Source of the DNA: Polaromonas sp.
GTDB lineage: Bacteria; Pseudomonadota; Gammaproteobacteria; Burkholderiales; Burkholderiaceae_C
Length of the DNA stretch: 46,344 nucleotides
Reading direction: 5' to 3'
Assembly (NCBI GenBank): GCA_028291985.1
Contig: JAQGNE010000092.1
Span: forward strand, 1-46,344
Part shown: in pieces, positions 18,219-26,048 of the stretch
Position numbering within the stretch: the stretch's first letter is position 1
Layout: every line of letters begins with the position of its first letter
Translations under genes and position numbers: made by a program
Notes under the pieces: generated by a model
Database searches by the model: none
What the model was told of the DNA's origin: nothing
What the model saw: only the letters and a program-made list of their open reading frames with translations

Positions 18219-19040
18219 ATGAAGCTCCATGTCCGCCACACCACCGACTATCGCTACAGCGAGCCGCTGCGTTATGCGCTTCAGACGCTATGGCTGACGC
18301 CGCAGTCAAATGCCGCGCAAACGGTTGGATTCTGGAGCGTTGGCGCGCCTCAAAAGCTGTTTGACCAGAAGGACGCTTTCGGCAACACCGTGCAGTCCTA
18401 CACCTTTGTGGGGCAGCCCGGCGACAACGTACGCTGGAGCCTGGTGGATGCTGCGGGCGATGTCGAAACCCGTGGCGTTGCCGAATTTGACGACCCTGAA
18501 ACCTTGCCGCATCCGTATTTTTTTCTGCGCGGTACCGACCTGGCGCAGCCACATTGGAAGCTGGCTGAATTTGGCCGCCAGTTCATCGCGCAAAGTACCG
18601 ACGGAAAAGCCGATTTATCAGCCTTGTTGGCCCTCAGCCAAGGCGTATCAAGGGCAGTAGGCTATCGAAAGGATAGCACCAATGTCACCACCACTGCGTT
18701 GCAGGCTTTTGAATCCGGCGCAGGTGTTTGCCAGGACCAGGCCCATGTGATGGTGGCCATCTGCCGCAGCCTGGGCTACCCGGCACGCTATGTCAGCGGG
18801 TATTTTTATGCGGCCAATGAGCCTGATCTGGCCAGCCACGCCTGGGTTGATGTCTGCCTGGATGTGCACACCCGCCGTTGGGTCAGCATCGACGTGACCC
18901 ACTATTGCCTGATTGACGAACGCCACGTGCGCCTGGCCATGGGCACCGACTACAACGCCTGCCCGCCGATCAAGGGCGTGCGGCAGGGCGGGGGTGAAGA
19001 GTCGATGACGGTGCGGATCACGATCGAGCCGGTTGAATAA
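18219..19040 (+). CDS. Transglutaminase-like protein (cluster 2)
   Basis: This 273-residue protein has a bacterial transglutaminase N-terminal domain (MKLHVRHTTDYRYSEPLRY) and a core with an intact triad: C171 (GVCQDQAH), H207 (SHAW) and D225 (SIDVTH; the usual DPT is DVT here). The ATG at 18219 matches the family start. It is the third gene of cluster 2 after ATP-grasp and Alpha-E. A dispersed-repeat copy on the opposite strand (18613-18677) overlaps codons for the stretch before the catalytic Cys, yet the protein still aligns with the family there. In related clusters the next gene is often the proteasome-like peptidase Anbu; here a degraded methyltransferase follows instead. Confidence 0.87.
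   Translation: MKLHVRHTTDYRYSEPLRYALQTLWLTPQSNAAQTVGFWSVGAPQKLFDQKDAFGNTVQSYTFVGQPGDNVRWSLVDAAGDVETRGVAEFDDPETLPHPYFFLRGTDLAQPHWKLAEFGRQFIAQSTDGKADLSALLALSQGVSRAVGYRKDSTNVTTTALQAFESGAGVCQDQAHVMVAICRSLGYPARYVSGYFYAANEPDLASHAWVDVCLDVHTRRWVSIDVTHYCLIDERHVRLAMGTDYNACPPIKGVRQGGGEESMTVRITIEPVE
18613..18677 (-). repeat. Dispersed two-stem repeat, copy 3 (inside transglutaminase gene)
   Basis: On the minus strand from 18677: GCTATCCTTTCGAT, AGCCTACT, 13 bases GCCCTTGATACGC, CTTGGCT, GAGGGCC. Stem I is perfect (GCTATC/GATAGC) and spacing equals that of the other copies. On the plus strand it is coding sequence and the gene remains open. Confidence 0.65.
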
Positions 19041-19051
19041 CGCGTTCAATT

Positions 19052-20084
19052 GAGGCGGTAAATTTTCGGGCTTGCGCCAACGGTCTGGATGTAACTCGCC
19101 GACCTCAGAATCGTTGTGTTGTGGACTTCGGTTGCGACATGCCACTGAGTGATGCCACGATGTTTGAGACGCCGTATGCGTATGTTGATCAAGCGGTCAA
19201 GCCAACGCGAGTGGGTGCGAGCCGCGAGCGGCACCGAACACATTGGTGGCTATACGGTGATGCGCGGCCAGGACTGCGTGAAAAGCTATCGAAGTTGCAG
19301 CGTTTGTCGTGACGCCGATGGCCGCAAAACATCGCGTGCTTGCCTGGATGCCTGCCATCGGGATCCCTGAAAACCTTTGCGTGGCTATTACCCGTGCCGA
19401 CGACAGCACCTTCGGCATCCTGCACAGCCGCTTCCACGACCTTTGGTCGCTGCGCATGTGCACCTGGCTGGGTGCTGGCAACGATCCGCGCTACACCCCT
19501 ACCACCTGCTTCGAAACCTTTCCCTTCCCCGAAGGCCTGACCCCGCTCACACCGCGCACCAGACCACCGAAGTCATTGATGGCGACGCGCTGATTCCAGC
19601 CGGGCTTTCCGAGTCAAATGGCATCTGGACCTGGAGGGACGGGCACCAGTAGCTATGAATACCGCAGCAGACCGCGCAAGAGCAGAAACCATCGCCCGTG
19701 CCGCTAAACGCCTGAACGATCTGCCCGAAGCCTGGCTTGAACCCGCCGGAGTGGACGCAGCGGGTGCCGGAGGTCATTCCACTGGGCATGACGACCAGCC
19801 CGTATCCTGATCGCATCTTGCCCAAGGCCGGCCACGAGAAAGACCTGGCCGAGCGCACACTGACCAAGCTGTACAACCGGCGTCCGGCCTGGCTTGACGC
19901 CGCACACAAGTCGCTGGACACGGCTGTAGCTGCCGCCTATGCCCGGAGCGATTACACGGCCGACATGCCGGATGAGGAACTTCTCGGGCGTCTGCTGGCA
20001 ATGAACCTGGTCCGTTCGGCAAGCGAGGCCAGTGCTGCCCGCCCCGGCTTACCAACAGCTGTTAACACTACGCAGTCTGCTTAA
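19052..20084 (+). pseudogene. Frameshifted C-terminal remnant of an MmeI-like (type IIL) DNA methyltransferase
   Basis: Three reading frames in turn give pieces that together match the specificity and C-terminal regions of MmeI-like methyltransferase/restriction enzymes. Piece one (about 19076-19300) has NGLDVTRRP, VVDFG and PYAYVDQAVKP. Piece two (about 19300-19593) has VTPMAAKHRV, FGILHSRFHDLWSLRMCTWL and TCFETFPFPEGL. Piece three (about 19656-19735) has TIARAAKRLNDLPEAW. Piece four (from 19737) has NPPEWTQRVPEV, RTLTKLYNRRPAWL and DEELLGRLLAMNL. The methyltransferase catalytic half is missing upstream. A dispersed-repeat copy lies at the break between pieces two and three. The gene is clearly dead and was probably acquired horizontally. 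Confidence 0.8.
19610..19668 (-). repeat. Dispersed two-stem repeat, copy 4 (inside methyltransferase remnant)
   Basis: On the minus strand from 19668: GCTGCGGTATTCAT, AGCTACTG, 13 bases GTGCCCGTCCCTC, CAGGTCC, AGATGCCATTT. The spacing is the same as in the other copies. It sits where the reading frame of the remnant breaks, between the FPFPEGL and RAAKRLND parts, so here an insertion is plausible. Confidence 0.65.
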
Positions 20085-20205
20085 TTCGCTGGTTCGCTTC
20101 CCTGGTTTTTTGAACCAACGGATACCGCGACGTACCAGACTATCGCAACGGCAGCGCTTGTACGGGGCCAGGGTGGCGGCTATTCTGTAAACGGCTTTGA
20201 GGGCC

Positions 20206-20224
20206 GGCAGCGACTCCCGCTGCC
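20206..20224 (+). other. Hairpin upstream of the small exported-protein gene
   Basis: GGCAGCG-ACTCC-CGCTGCC is a perfect 7-bp inverted repeat 35 bases before the ATG at 20259. No U-run follows directly, so it is not a standard terminator. It could be a leader hairpin or the end of transcription from upstream. Confidence 0.4.
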
Positions 20225-20258
20225 GTCGCCAGCGGCTTTTTACTCTTAAAGGTGACTT

Positions 20259-20627
20259 ATGCGATGGATTTCTGCCTGGCTCATACTGCCCTTGACCGTG
20301 ATGGCGCAAACCCCTGCACCAACAGAATTTCCGGCTGAAGCGACGCCACTTGCCGGCACTGAGCTGCAGGCCCGCATAGCAGGAAAGGCTTTCAATGCGA
20401 AACCGGCCGATGGCAACGGATGGCGCACGCAATACAACGCCAACGGCTATGCGTTTCTCGATACGTCCAGAGGCTATCGTGATACCGGAAGCTGGCGGGT
20501 CGAGAAGAACACGCTGTGCGTCAACTGGCAAAAGCTTCCCAGTGGCTGCAACGAAGTGCGGGCCATTGAAGGCAGCCTGTACCTCAAACGGGTCAGCGGT
20601 GAGGTGGTGCGGCTGACAGCCGAATAG
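20259..20627 (+). CDS. Small exported protein of unknown function
   Basis: This 122-residue protein starts at ATG 20259 after AAAGGTGA. A short hydrophobic N-terminus (MRWISAWLILPLTVMAQ) looks like a Sec signal peptide cleaved near residue 17. The mature part contains GKAFNAKP, YNANGYAFLD, GSWRVEKNTLCVNWQKLPSG and a second Cys, which could form one disulfide. This is the pattern of small beta-rich periplasmic proteins with a W-x-V-x-x-x-x-L-C-V-x-W core. I do not recognise a characterised family. It has no clear operon partner and is convergent with mltB. Confidence 0.75.
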   Translation: MRWISAWLILPLTVMAQTPAPTEFPAEATPLAGTELQARIAGKAFNAKPADGNGWRTQYNANGYAFLDTSRGYRDTGSWRVEKNTLCVNWQKLPSGCNEVRAIEGSLYLKRVSGEVVRLTAE

Positions 20628-20657
20628 AGCAATCGACGCCGAGCCACCGACTACAGG

Positions 20658-21764
20658 CTACCGCTCCATGCGCGCGGCCACTTCGCGCCCCAGCTCGATG
20701 ACAGACATCGCGTAGTAGCTGCTCCAGTTGTAACGGGTGATGGCATAGAAGTTTTCGGTGCCTGCCACGTACTGTGGCTCGTGGGGCCCGTTGAGCAGTT
20801 CGATCAGGGCCAGAGGTCCGCTGTGCTGCAGGGCAGGGCCATCGAGCACCGCGCCTTTTGCGGTGAAGCTGGCAACGCTGAAGGTAGGCAGGATGTCCGG
20901 GGCCATCAGCGCATCCATGTCGAGGCGGCTCTTGTCAAAGCTCACCGGGTAATGCGTGGGCATGCCGGGCTGCCAGTTGAAGGCCTTGAAGTAGTTGGCT
21001 ACCGATCCGATCACATCTGCGGTGCTGTTCCACAGGTCAACGGCGCCATCGCCATCAAAGTCGAGGGCGTATTTGACCCAGCTGGACGGCATGAACTGCG
21101 GCATGCCCATGGCGCCGGCGAAGCTGCCTCTGGCCTCAAACGGGTCAATGCTGCGGCGGTGCTGCAGGCTCAGAAACTGTTCCAGCTCGCCCTTGAAGAA
21201 GGCTGAGCGCTCTCCCGCGCGCGGGTGGCTGGCCGGAAAGTCAAACGCCAGTGTTGTCAGCGCATCCATCACCCGAAAGCTGCCGGTATCGCGGCCGTAA
21301 ATCGTTTCGACTCCGATGATGCCCACGATGATCTCCGCCGGGACGCCGTATTCCTTCTCAGCGCGCTCCAGGCTGGCCTGGTTGGTGCGCCAGAAGCGCA
21401 CGCCAGCCTCGATGCGGATCGGATCGATAAAACGGCTTCGGTACACCCGCCAGTTCTTGACGAAGGTCTTGGCGGGCGGCTGCATCAGCCGCACCACGGT
21501 CGGGTTGTTCTGCGCGCGGCCAATGGCGTCGCGCACCCAGGCGGCGTCCAGGTCGCGGCGGGCTGCCATGTCATCGGCAAACTGCATGGCCTCTGGGCGG
21601 CTGGCGTAGGTTTGCAGCGTCACTGCGGCCGCGCCTGACCCCGCCTGCACTTTTTTGAAGTGTTTTGTGTCTCTAGCCCAGGAGATATCGGGGCTACTAG
21701 CTATTAAAAGCGTAGCAATGGCTGCTGTTGAACACAGCCGGTTGGCGAAAGGGCGAATCATCAT
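20658..21764 (-). CDS. mltB: Membrane-bound/periplasmic lytic murein transglycosylase B
   Basis: This 368-residue MltB-type (GH103) lytic transglycosylase cleaves the MurNAc-GlcNAc bond of peptidoglycan to give 1,6-anhydro ends. The catalytic glutamate is E153 in GVETIYGR; SFAGAMGMPQFMPSSW and DFDGDGAVDLW are further family blocks. The N-terminus (residues 1-30) is an export signal. I see no clear lipobox, so it may be a soluble periplasmic form. The ATG overlaps the stop of the TgpA-like gene by 4 bases (21761-21764), so it is translated with the moxR-DUF58-tgpA module. Codons 17-38 are made of a dispersed-repeat copy. Confidence 0.92.
   Translation of the reverse strand: MMIRPFANRLCSTAAIATLLIASSPDISWARDTKHFKKVQAGSGAAAVTLQTYASRPEAMQFADDMAARRDLDAAWVRDAIGRAQNNPTVVRLMQPPAKTFVKNWRVYRSRFIDPIRIEAGVRFWRTNQASLERAEKEYGVPAEIIVGIIGVETIYGRDTGSFRVMDALTTLAFDFPASHPRAGERSAFFKGELEQFLSLQHRRSIDPFEARGSFAGAMGMPQFMPSSWVKYALDFDGDGAVDLWNSTADVIGSVANYFKAFNWQPGMPTHYPVSFDKSRLDMDALMAPDILPTFSVASFTAKGAVLDGPALQHSGPLALIELLNGPHEPQYVAGTENFYAITRYNWSSYYAMSVIELGREVAARMER
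21651..21716 (-). repeat. Dispersed two-stem repeat, copy 5 (in mltB signal-peptide region)
   Basis: On the minus strand from 21716: GCTACGCTTTTAAT, AGCTAGTA, 13 bases GCCCCGATATCTC, CTGGGCT, AGAGACAC. Stem II is a perfect TAGCCC-N11-GGGCTA. It encodes MltB residues 17-38, covering the end of the hydrophobic core and the signal-cleavage region. Confidence 0.85.
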
Positions 21765-23977
21765 GCGGGCCAGGTTAGCTTGTTGAATTGCTGCCGCAGC
21801 TGGTGAAGCTGCCGCAACGGCGCCAGCCGTTGCGGCGCGTGGGGCTGGCTGGGGCTTGCCGTTTGACCGGAAAGGATGCTTGCGGCATGGCCTGCATTGT
21901 TGCCGTATGCAGCCGCCGCAGGGCCGGTGGGGGAATGGCTGGCGGTGCTGCTGGCGTAGCGCTGCCGTTCAAGCTGAAGCAGCCAGTCATGCAGCGCCTG
22001 GGCCTGGGCGGGGCTGAAGCGGGGTTTGACGCATTTGCCGGTCTGTTCGGGGTTTTCCTGCTGCTCTGCCTGCTGGCTGTTGTACAGCACCATGCGGGCT
22101 AGCTGGCGCGGTGATGTGGCGGGGTCGCTGGCAATGCCAGCCTCAGCCAGTCGCCGCGCCGCGCGCTGCAGCATGCGAAGCCACGGATCATGCTGCGTGC
22201 GCTCCCACAGGGTCCATCCCGCGCCTATCAGGCTGGCCAGCACCACGATGCCGATCAGCAGGTAGCTCAGGTCCTGCCAGTCGGGCGACGCAAAGCCGAT
22301 GTCGCGCAGCAGGTTGAGCTGTTTGCCCTGGGTGTAATTGAGCACCCGCTGGTTCCAGCTGTTGTTGATGGCATCCCACACCGCGCGTATCTGCTGCGTC
22401 AGGGCAGGATTCAGCGCGCTGAAGGTCTGGGCCACAACGCCTTGGGGCGCGGCCAGCCGCTGGAAGGCGCCGGTGCGGCCCGGCGACACGGCCGATGTCG
22501 GGTCGACCCGAACCCAGCCCTTGCCTGCCTCCCAGACCTCGGCCCAGGCATGCGCGTCACTTTGCCGGACCACCCAGAAGCCGCCCACCGGGTTCAACTC
22601 ACCGCCCTGGTAGCCAGTAACGATGCGCGCCGGCACATCCAGGGCCCGCATCAGCACTACAAAGGCAGATGCAATGTGCTCGCAAAAACCTTCCTTTCTG
22701 TCAAACCAGAACTCGTCAGCGCTGTTGGCGCCATACACACCCGGCTCCAGCGTGTAGACAAAGCCGCCTGTGCCCAGGCGCTGCAGCACCAGCTGCACCA
22801 GCTCGGCGCTGCCGGCATTGGCGTAATGCGGGTCGCTGCGGATGTCGGCAGCGAGCGCCAGCGTGCGCGGGTTGAACCCGGGCGGTAGCTCGACGAATTC
22901 GCGCAGCCCGAGGACATCTGTTGCCGGACCATGCCGGTGCACCGGAAAGCTTTGTGCCCTGTAGCGAATCAGGTCGGTTACAGGGCGATTGAGCATCCAT
23001 TGCAGGTTGGCCTGCATGCTGGCCCGGTAATTGGCAATCTCTGGCGGGGTGGTCGCCGCCTCCATCACAAACAGCCACGGCCGGTTGGTGGGCTCCATCG
23101 TCACCTCGTAGCTGACCGGCGCGCCCGTCACCGACAGGTTGGCGGTGACGCCGCCACGCGACGGAAAGTTGAAGCGGGGCGGGCGCCACTCGCGCCCATC
23201 AAAATCGGACAGCACCGGCCCCCGGAAGTACAGCTCGGGCTGCGGCGGCGGGGTGCCGTCAAAGCGGATGCGCATCGCCACGCTGTCGTCCAGGGCAATG
23301 GCGGCAATGCTGCCGACCTTCATGCTGTCGCTGAGGCCGCTGCGTCCCGTCATGGCGTCGCTGGGCACGCCCCAGAGCGGCGCCATTCGTGGGAACAGCA
23401 TGAACAGCACCACCATGATGGGCGCGCCGAGCAGCGCCATCCGGCCTGCGGTGCGAGCAGCCTGCATCAGGGGCGGCTTGCCCGCCGGCATGTGGGCATT
23501 GACCAGCACCGTGAGCAAGCCCAGCAGGCCCATCAGCATGCTGAAAGCGGTCAGCAGCGACTGGGAATAGAAAAAGTTGCTGAGCATGCAGAAAAAGCCC
23601 AGAAAAAACACCACAAAAGCGTCGCGGCGTGCACGCAGCTCAAGTGTCTTCAGGGTGAGCAGCACCACCAGCATCGTGACGCCAGCATCCCGGCCGAGCA
23701 GCGTGCGATGGGTGAGCAGCGTGGCACCTATGGTCACAGCCAGCAGGGCCAGCAGCCACCAGCGGCCGGGTAGTGGCTTCAATCGGACCGCCAGCCAGCC
23801 GCGCCATGCCAGCACGGCAGCTGCCAGCGCGCTGCACCACACCGGCAGGTTGGGAACCTGCGGCAGCAGCACCCAGGCAATCACCAGCAGCAAAAAAACC
23901 GTGTCTCGGCTGTCTCGCGGCAGACGGCCCAGAGCGCTGCGCAGCCGGCTCAGCACAACGCCAGCGCTTCCAGGCAT
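21761..23977 (-). CDS. TgpA-like membrane transglutaminase (DUF3488)
   Basis: This 738-residue inner-membrane protein has an N-terminal bundle of membrane segments (about 15-190, DUF3488), a periplasmic transglutaminase core with triad C432 (GFCEH), H476 (DAHAW) and D492 (VDPTS), one more membrane segment (YLLIGIVVLASLIGAGWTL) and a cytoplasmic tail. Pseudomonas TgpA, the best-known member, is essential and linked to the cell envelope. The start at 23977 (MPGSAGVVLS) overlaps the DUF58 gene by 28 bases; an in-frame start at 24079 lies deeper in that gene and is less likely. It belongs to the moxR-DUF58-tgpA module. Confidence 0.87.
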   Translation of the reverse strand: MPGSAGVVLSRLRSALGRLPRDSRDTVFLLLVIAWVLLPQVPNLPVWCSALAAAVLAWRGWLAVRLKPLPGRWWLLALLAVTIGATLLTHRTLLGRDAGVTMLVVLLTLKTLELRARRDAFVVFFLGFFCMLSNFFYSQSLLTAFSMLMGLLGLLTVLVNAHMPAGKPPLMQAARTAGRMALLGAPIMVVLFMLFPRMAPLWGVPSDAMTGRSGLSDSMKVGSIAAIALDDSVAMRIRFDGTPPPQPELYFRGPVLSDFDGREWRPPRFNFPSRGGVTANLSVTGAPVSYEVTMEPTNRPWLFVMEAATTPPEIANYRASMQANLQWMLNRPVTDLIRYRAQSFPVHRHGPATDVLGLREFVELPPGFNPRTLALAADIRSDPHYANAGSAELVQLVLQRLGTGGFVYTLEPGVYGANSADEFWFDRKEGFCEHIASAFVVLMRALDVPARIVTGYQGGELNPVGGFWVVRQSDAHAWAEVWEAGKGWVRVDPTSAVSPGRTGAFQRLAAPQGVVAQTFSALNPALTQQIRAVWDAINNSWNQRVLNYTQGKQLNLLRDIGFASPDWQDLSYLLIGIVVLASLIGAGWTLWERTQHDPWLRMLQRAARRLAEAGIASDPATSPRQLARMVLYNSQQAEQQENPEQTGKCVKPRFSPAQAQALHDWLLQLERQRYASSTASHSPTGPAAAAYGNNAGHAASILSGQTASPSQPHAPQRLAPLRQLHQLRQQFNKLTWPA

Positions 23978-25068
23978 TGACGCCTGTGCGCTTCTCCGTT
24001 GCAGGGTTTGATCTCCAGCGCGGGCAGCCTGAGGCCGTAATCGAGCCCGAGTTTGTCTGCCTGCAATACCCAGGCGCAAAGTCGCGACAATTTGTGCTCG
24101 GCGTCTACCGCGCCGGCCTGGGCGAGGTCAAGCCAGAGTTCATGGCGCTCTATCTGCTGGGCGTCGCGCACGATCAGCCCGCCGTGCTCAGCGCCGATGT
24201 TTTCATCGGCCTTCGCGGCCTTCTTCCAGATCACCAGCTTGATCGGGTCGCCGCGCCGGTAACCACGCACGCCGTCGAACTCGCCGCTAGACTGCGCGCG
24301 CCGGGCAGCTGCGGCTCCGCCAGAGCGGGGCTCACCCGGCGGTAGCGGCGGCGCGCCGACCTCTGGCACCGGATAGACCAGCATCTGTGCTGCAGGCCGC
24401 CACACCGTCCAGACGCGGAAGGTGCCCAGCGGAAACCGCGTCTCGGCCGTCAGGGTGGGCAATCGATGCAGGCCGCGCCTGCCCGGCGAAAACGCAACCT
24501 GCACCACCGAGCTGCCCTGTGCCGCGACATCGGTCCATGCCCAGTGGCCGGTTCCTGTCTCGGATGCGGGCGCAGGCGGTGAGCACTCGCGCGACGGATC
24601 GCTGGAGCGGTGCGAGCGGCGGGTGTCCAGCACGCTCAGGCCGATACCGTGGCGCACAGACCGTCTGCTGTTCGTCAGTTTGACATCAATAATGGCTGTA
24701 GCCCCCGCAAAATTAGGGGTAGGCGCTACAACATACATAGCAAGACCGCGCAGCGTGCCGTGGCACACATGCATGCCAACCAGGGCGCAGCCTGCCAGAA
24801 GAAACGTCAGCAGATAGCCGAGGTTGAGCTGGTAATTGATGGAGGCAACCAGCAGCGTCAGCAGCGTCACCACCAGCATCAGCCCAGGGCGGGTCGGCAG
24901 TATGTAGACGCTGCGCTGGGTCAGCACAATATGGTCGCTCAAGGGCAGGCGGCTTTCAAACCAGAGCCGCAAGCGCCGACGCAGAACGATTGCCGGGTTG
25001 AACCGGCGGTTGAGCCGGCCGGCCAGGCTGCCGGACTGTGGCACAGGATGCGCTGCCGCAGTGCTCAC
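23950..25068 (-). CDS. DUF58 domain protein
   Basis: This 372-residue protein starts at a GTG 7 bases after the moxR stop. Two membrane segments (about 58-97) lead into a cytoplasmic part ending in the DUF58 signature GEFDGVRGYRRGDPIKLVIWK, which belongs to a von Willebrand A-like fold. DUF58 proteins nearly always sit beside MoxR ATPases and TgpA-like transglutaminases, where they are thought to connect the ATPase to an envelope target. A dispersed-repeat copy (24679-24741) falls on codons for YVVAPTPNFAGATAIIDV. The family pattern there (PxFAG-A) still fits, so the protein is probably functional. Confidence 0.88.
   Translation of the reverse strand: MSTAAAHPVPQSGSLAGRLNRRFNPAIVLRRRLRLWFESRLPLSDHIVLTQRSVYILPTRPGLMLVVTLLTLLVASINYQLNLGYLLTFLLAGCALVGMHVCHGTLRGLAMYVVAPTPNFAGATAIIDVKLTNSRRSVRHGIGLSVLDTRRSHRSSDPSRECSPPAPASETGTGHWAWTDVAAQGSSVVQVAFSPGRRGLHRLPTLTAETRFPLGTFRVWTVWRPAAQMLVYPVPEVGAPPLPPGEPRSGGAAAARRAQSSGEFDGVRGYRRGDPIKLVIWKKAAKADENIGAEHGGLIVRDAQQIERHELWLDLAQAGAVDAEHKLSRLCAWVLQADKLGLDYGLRLPALEIKPCNGEAHRRQCLEALALC
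24679..24741 (-). repeat. Dispersed two-stem repeat, copy 6 (inside DUF58 gene)
   Basis: On the minus strand from 24741: GCTATGTATGTTGT, AGCGCCTA, 13 bases CCCCTAATTTTGC, GGGGGCT, ACAGCCATTATTGATG. Stem II pairs TACCCC with GGGGGCTA. It is AT-rich against a GC-rich gene and remains in frame. Confidence 0.75.
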
Positions 25069-25075
25069 AGCCGGC

Positions 25076-25996
25076 TCACGGCAGGGGAACAGCGTGCAGC
25101 ATGGCGCGCACCTGCTCCATGGCGCCGCGATGGGCGTCGCTTACCGGTATCAATCGGTGCGCTGCGGTTTGCGGCAGCACGGCGGCAACGTCGTCCGGCG
25201 CGACATAATCGCGGCCACTCAAGAACGCCTGCGCCTTGGCCGCCCGCATGATGGCTATGCCGGCACGCGGGCTGAGGCCCTGCAAGAACCAGCGGCCCGA
25301 TCGCGTGGCGGCAATCAGGTCCTGCAGGTAACTGAGCAGCGGCTCGGCGGCATGCACCTGCGTCACCTGCTGCTGCAGTTCCAGCAGATCATGCGGCGCC
25401 ATCACCGCCTTCAGGTTGTCAACCATGTCGCGCCGGTCGCTGCCGCGCAGCAGCTCGCGCTCGGCGGCCCGGTCAGGGTAACCCAGTGATATCCGCATAT
25501 GAAAACGGTCGAGTTGGGACTCGGGCAGGGCATAGGTGCCCAGCTGGTCATAAGGGTTTTGCGTGGCGATCACAAAAAACGGCACGGGCAGCGGGCGCGT
25601 CGAGCCTTCGACGGTTACCTGTTTTTCCTCCATCGCTTCAAGCAAGGCACTTTGCGTCTTGGGGCTGGCCCGGTTGATCTCATCGGCCAGGAGTACCTGG
25701 GCAAATACTGGCCCGGGATGAAACACAAAGCTTTCTTTTTGCCGCTCGTAAATGGACACGCCGGACAGGTCGCTGGGCATCAGGTCGGCCGTGAACTGCA
25801 CCCGCGAAAACTGCAGCCCGAAGGAGCGCGACAGCGCATGCGCCAGCGTTGTCTTGCCAACGCCGGGAACGTCTTCAATCAGCAGATGGCCGCCGGCCAG
25901 CAGGCAGGCGACGCAGTCCTGAACCTGGGCCGATTTGCCCACAATGACCGTGTTAAGCTGATTTAGAAGCGCCTGTAACTTTTCTTTGGCCTGCAT
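25076..25996 (-). CDS. MoxR-family AAA+ ATPase
   Basis: This 306-residue cytoplasmic AAA+ protein has Walker A GVGKTT, Walker B LLADEINRASPKTQSALLEAMEE and sensor 1 FVIATQNPYDQLGTYALPE. The ATG at 25996 (MQAKEKLQALL) was chosen over a much longer in-frame frame that runs into the divergent deacetylase gene. MoxR ATPases act as chaperones that mature or activate partner complexes; the partner here should be the DUF58 and TgpA-like proteins encoded next. It is divergent from the HDAC-like gene with only 52 bp between starts, so the two promoters must overlap. Confidence 0.9.
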   Translation of the reverse strand: MQAKEKLQALLNQLNTVIVGKSAQVQDCVACLLAGGHLLIEDVPGVGKTTLAHALSRSFGLQFSRVQFTADLMPSDLSGVSIYERQKESFVFHPGPVFAQVLLADEINRASPKTQSALLEAMEEKQVTVEGSTRPLPVPFFVIATQNPYDQLGTYALPESQLDRFHMRISLGYPDRAAERELLRGSDRRDMVDNLKAVMAPHDLLELQQQVTQVHAAEPLLSYLQDLIAATRSGRWFLQGLSPRAGIAIMRAAKAQAFLSGRDYVAPDDVAAVLPQTAAHRLIPVSDAHRGAMEQVRAMLHAVPLP

Positions 25997-26048
25997 ATTT
26001 TTATAACGGTACGGTAGGGCTTGAACCTTACCGCAAAACTTTCTCGCC

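Noticed and set aside
19046..19243. 65-codon minus-strand frame after the cluster 2 transglutaminase
   Set aside because: The opposite strand translates into methyltransferase blocks (NGLDVTRRP, PYAYVDQAVKP), which explains the region better.
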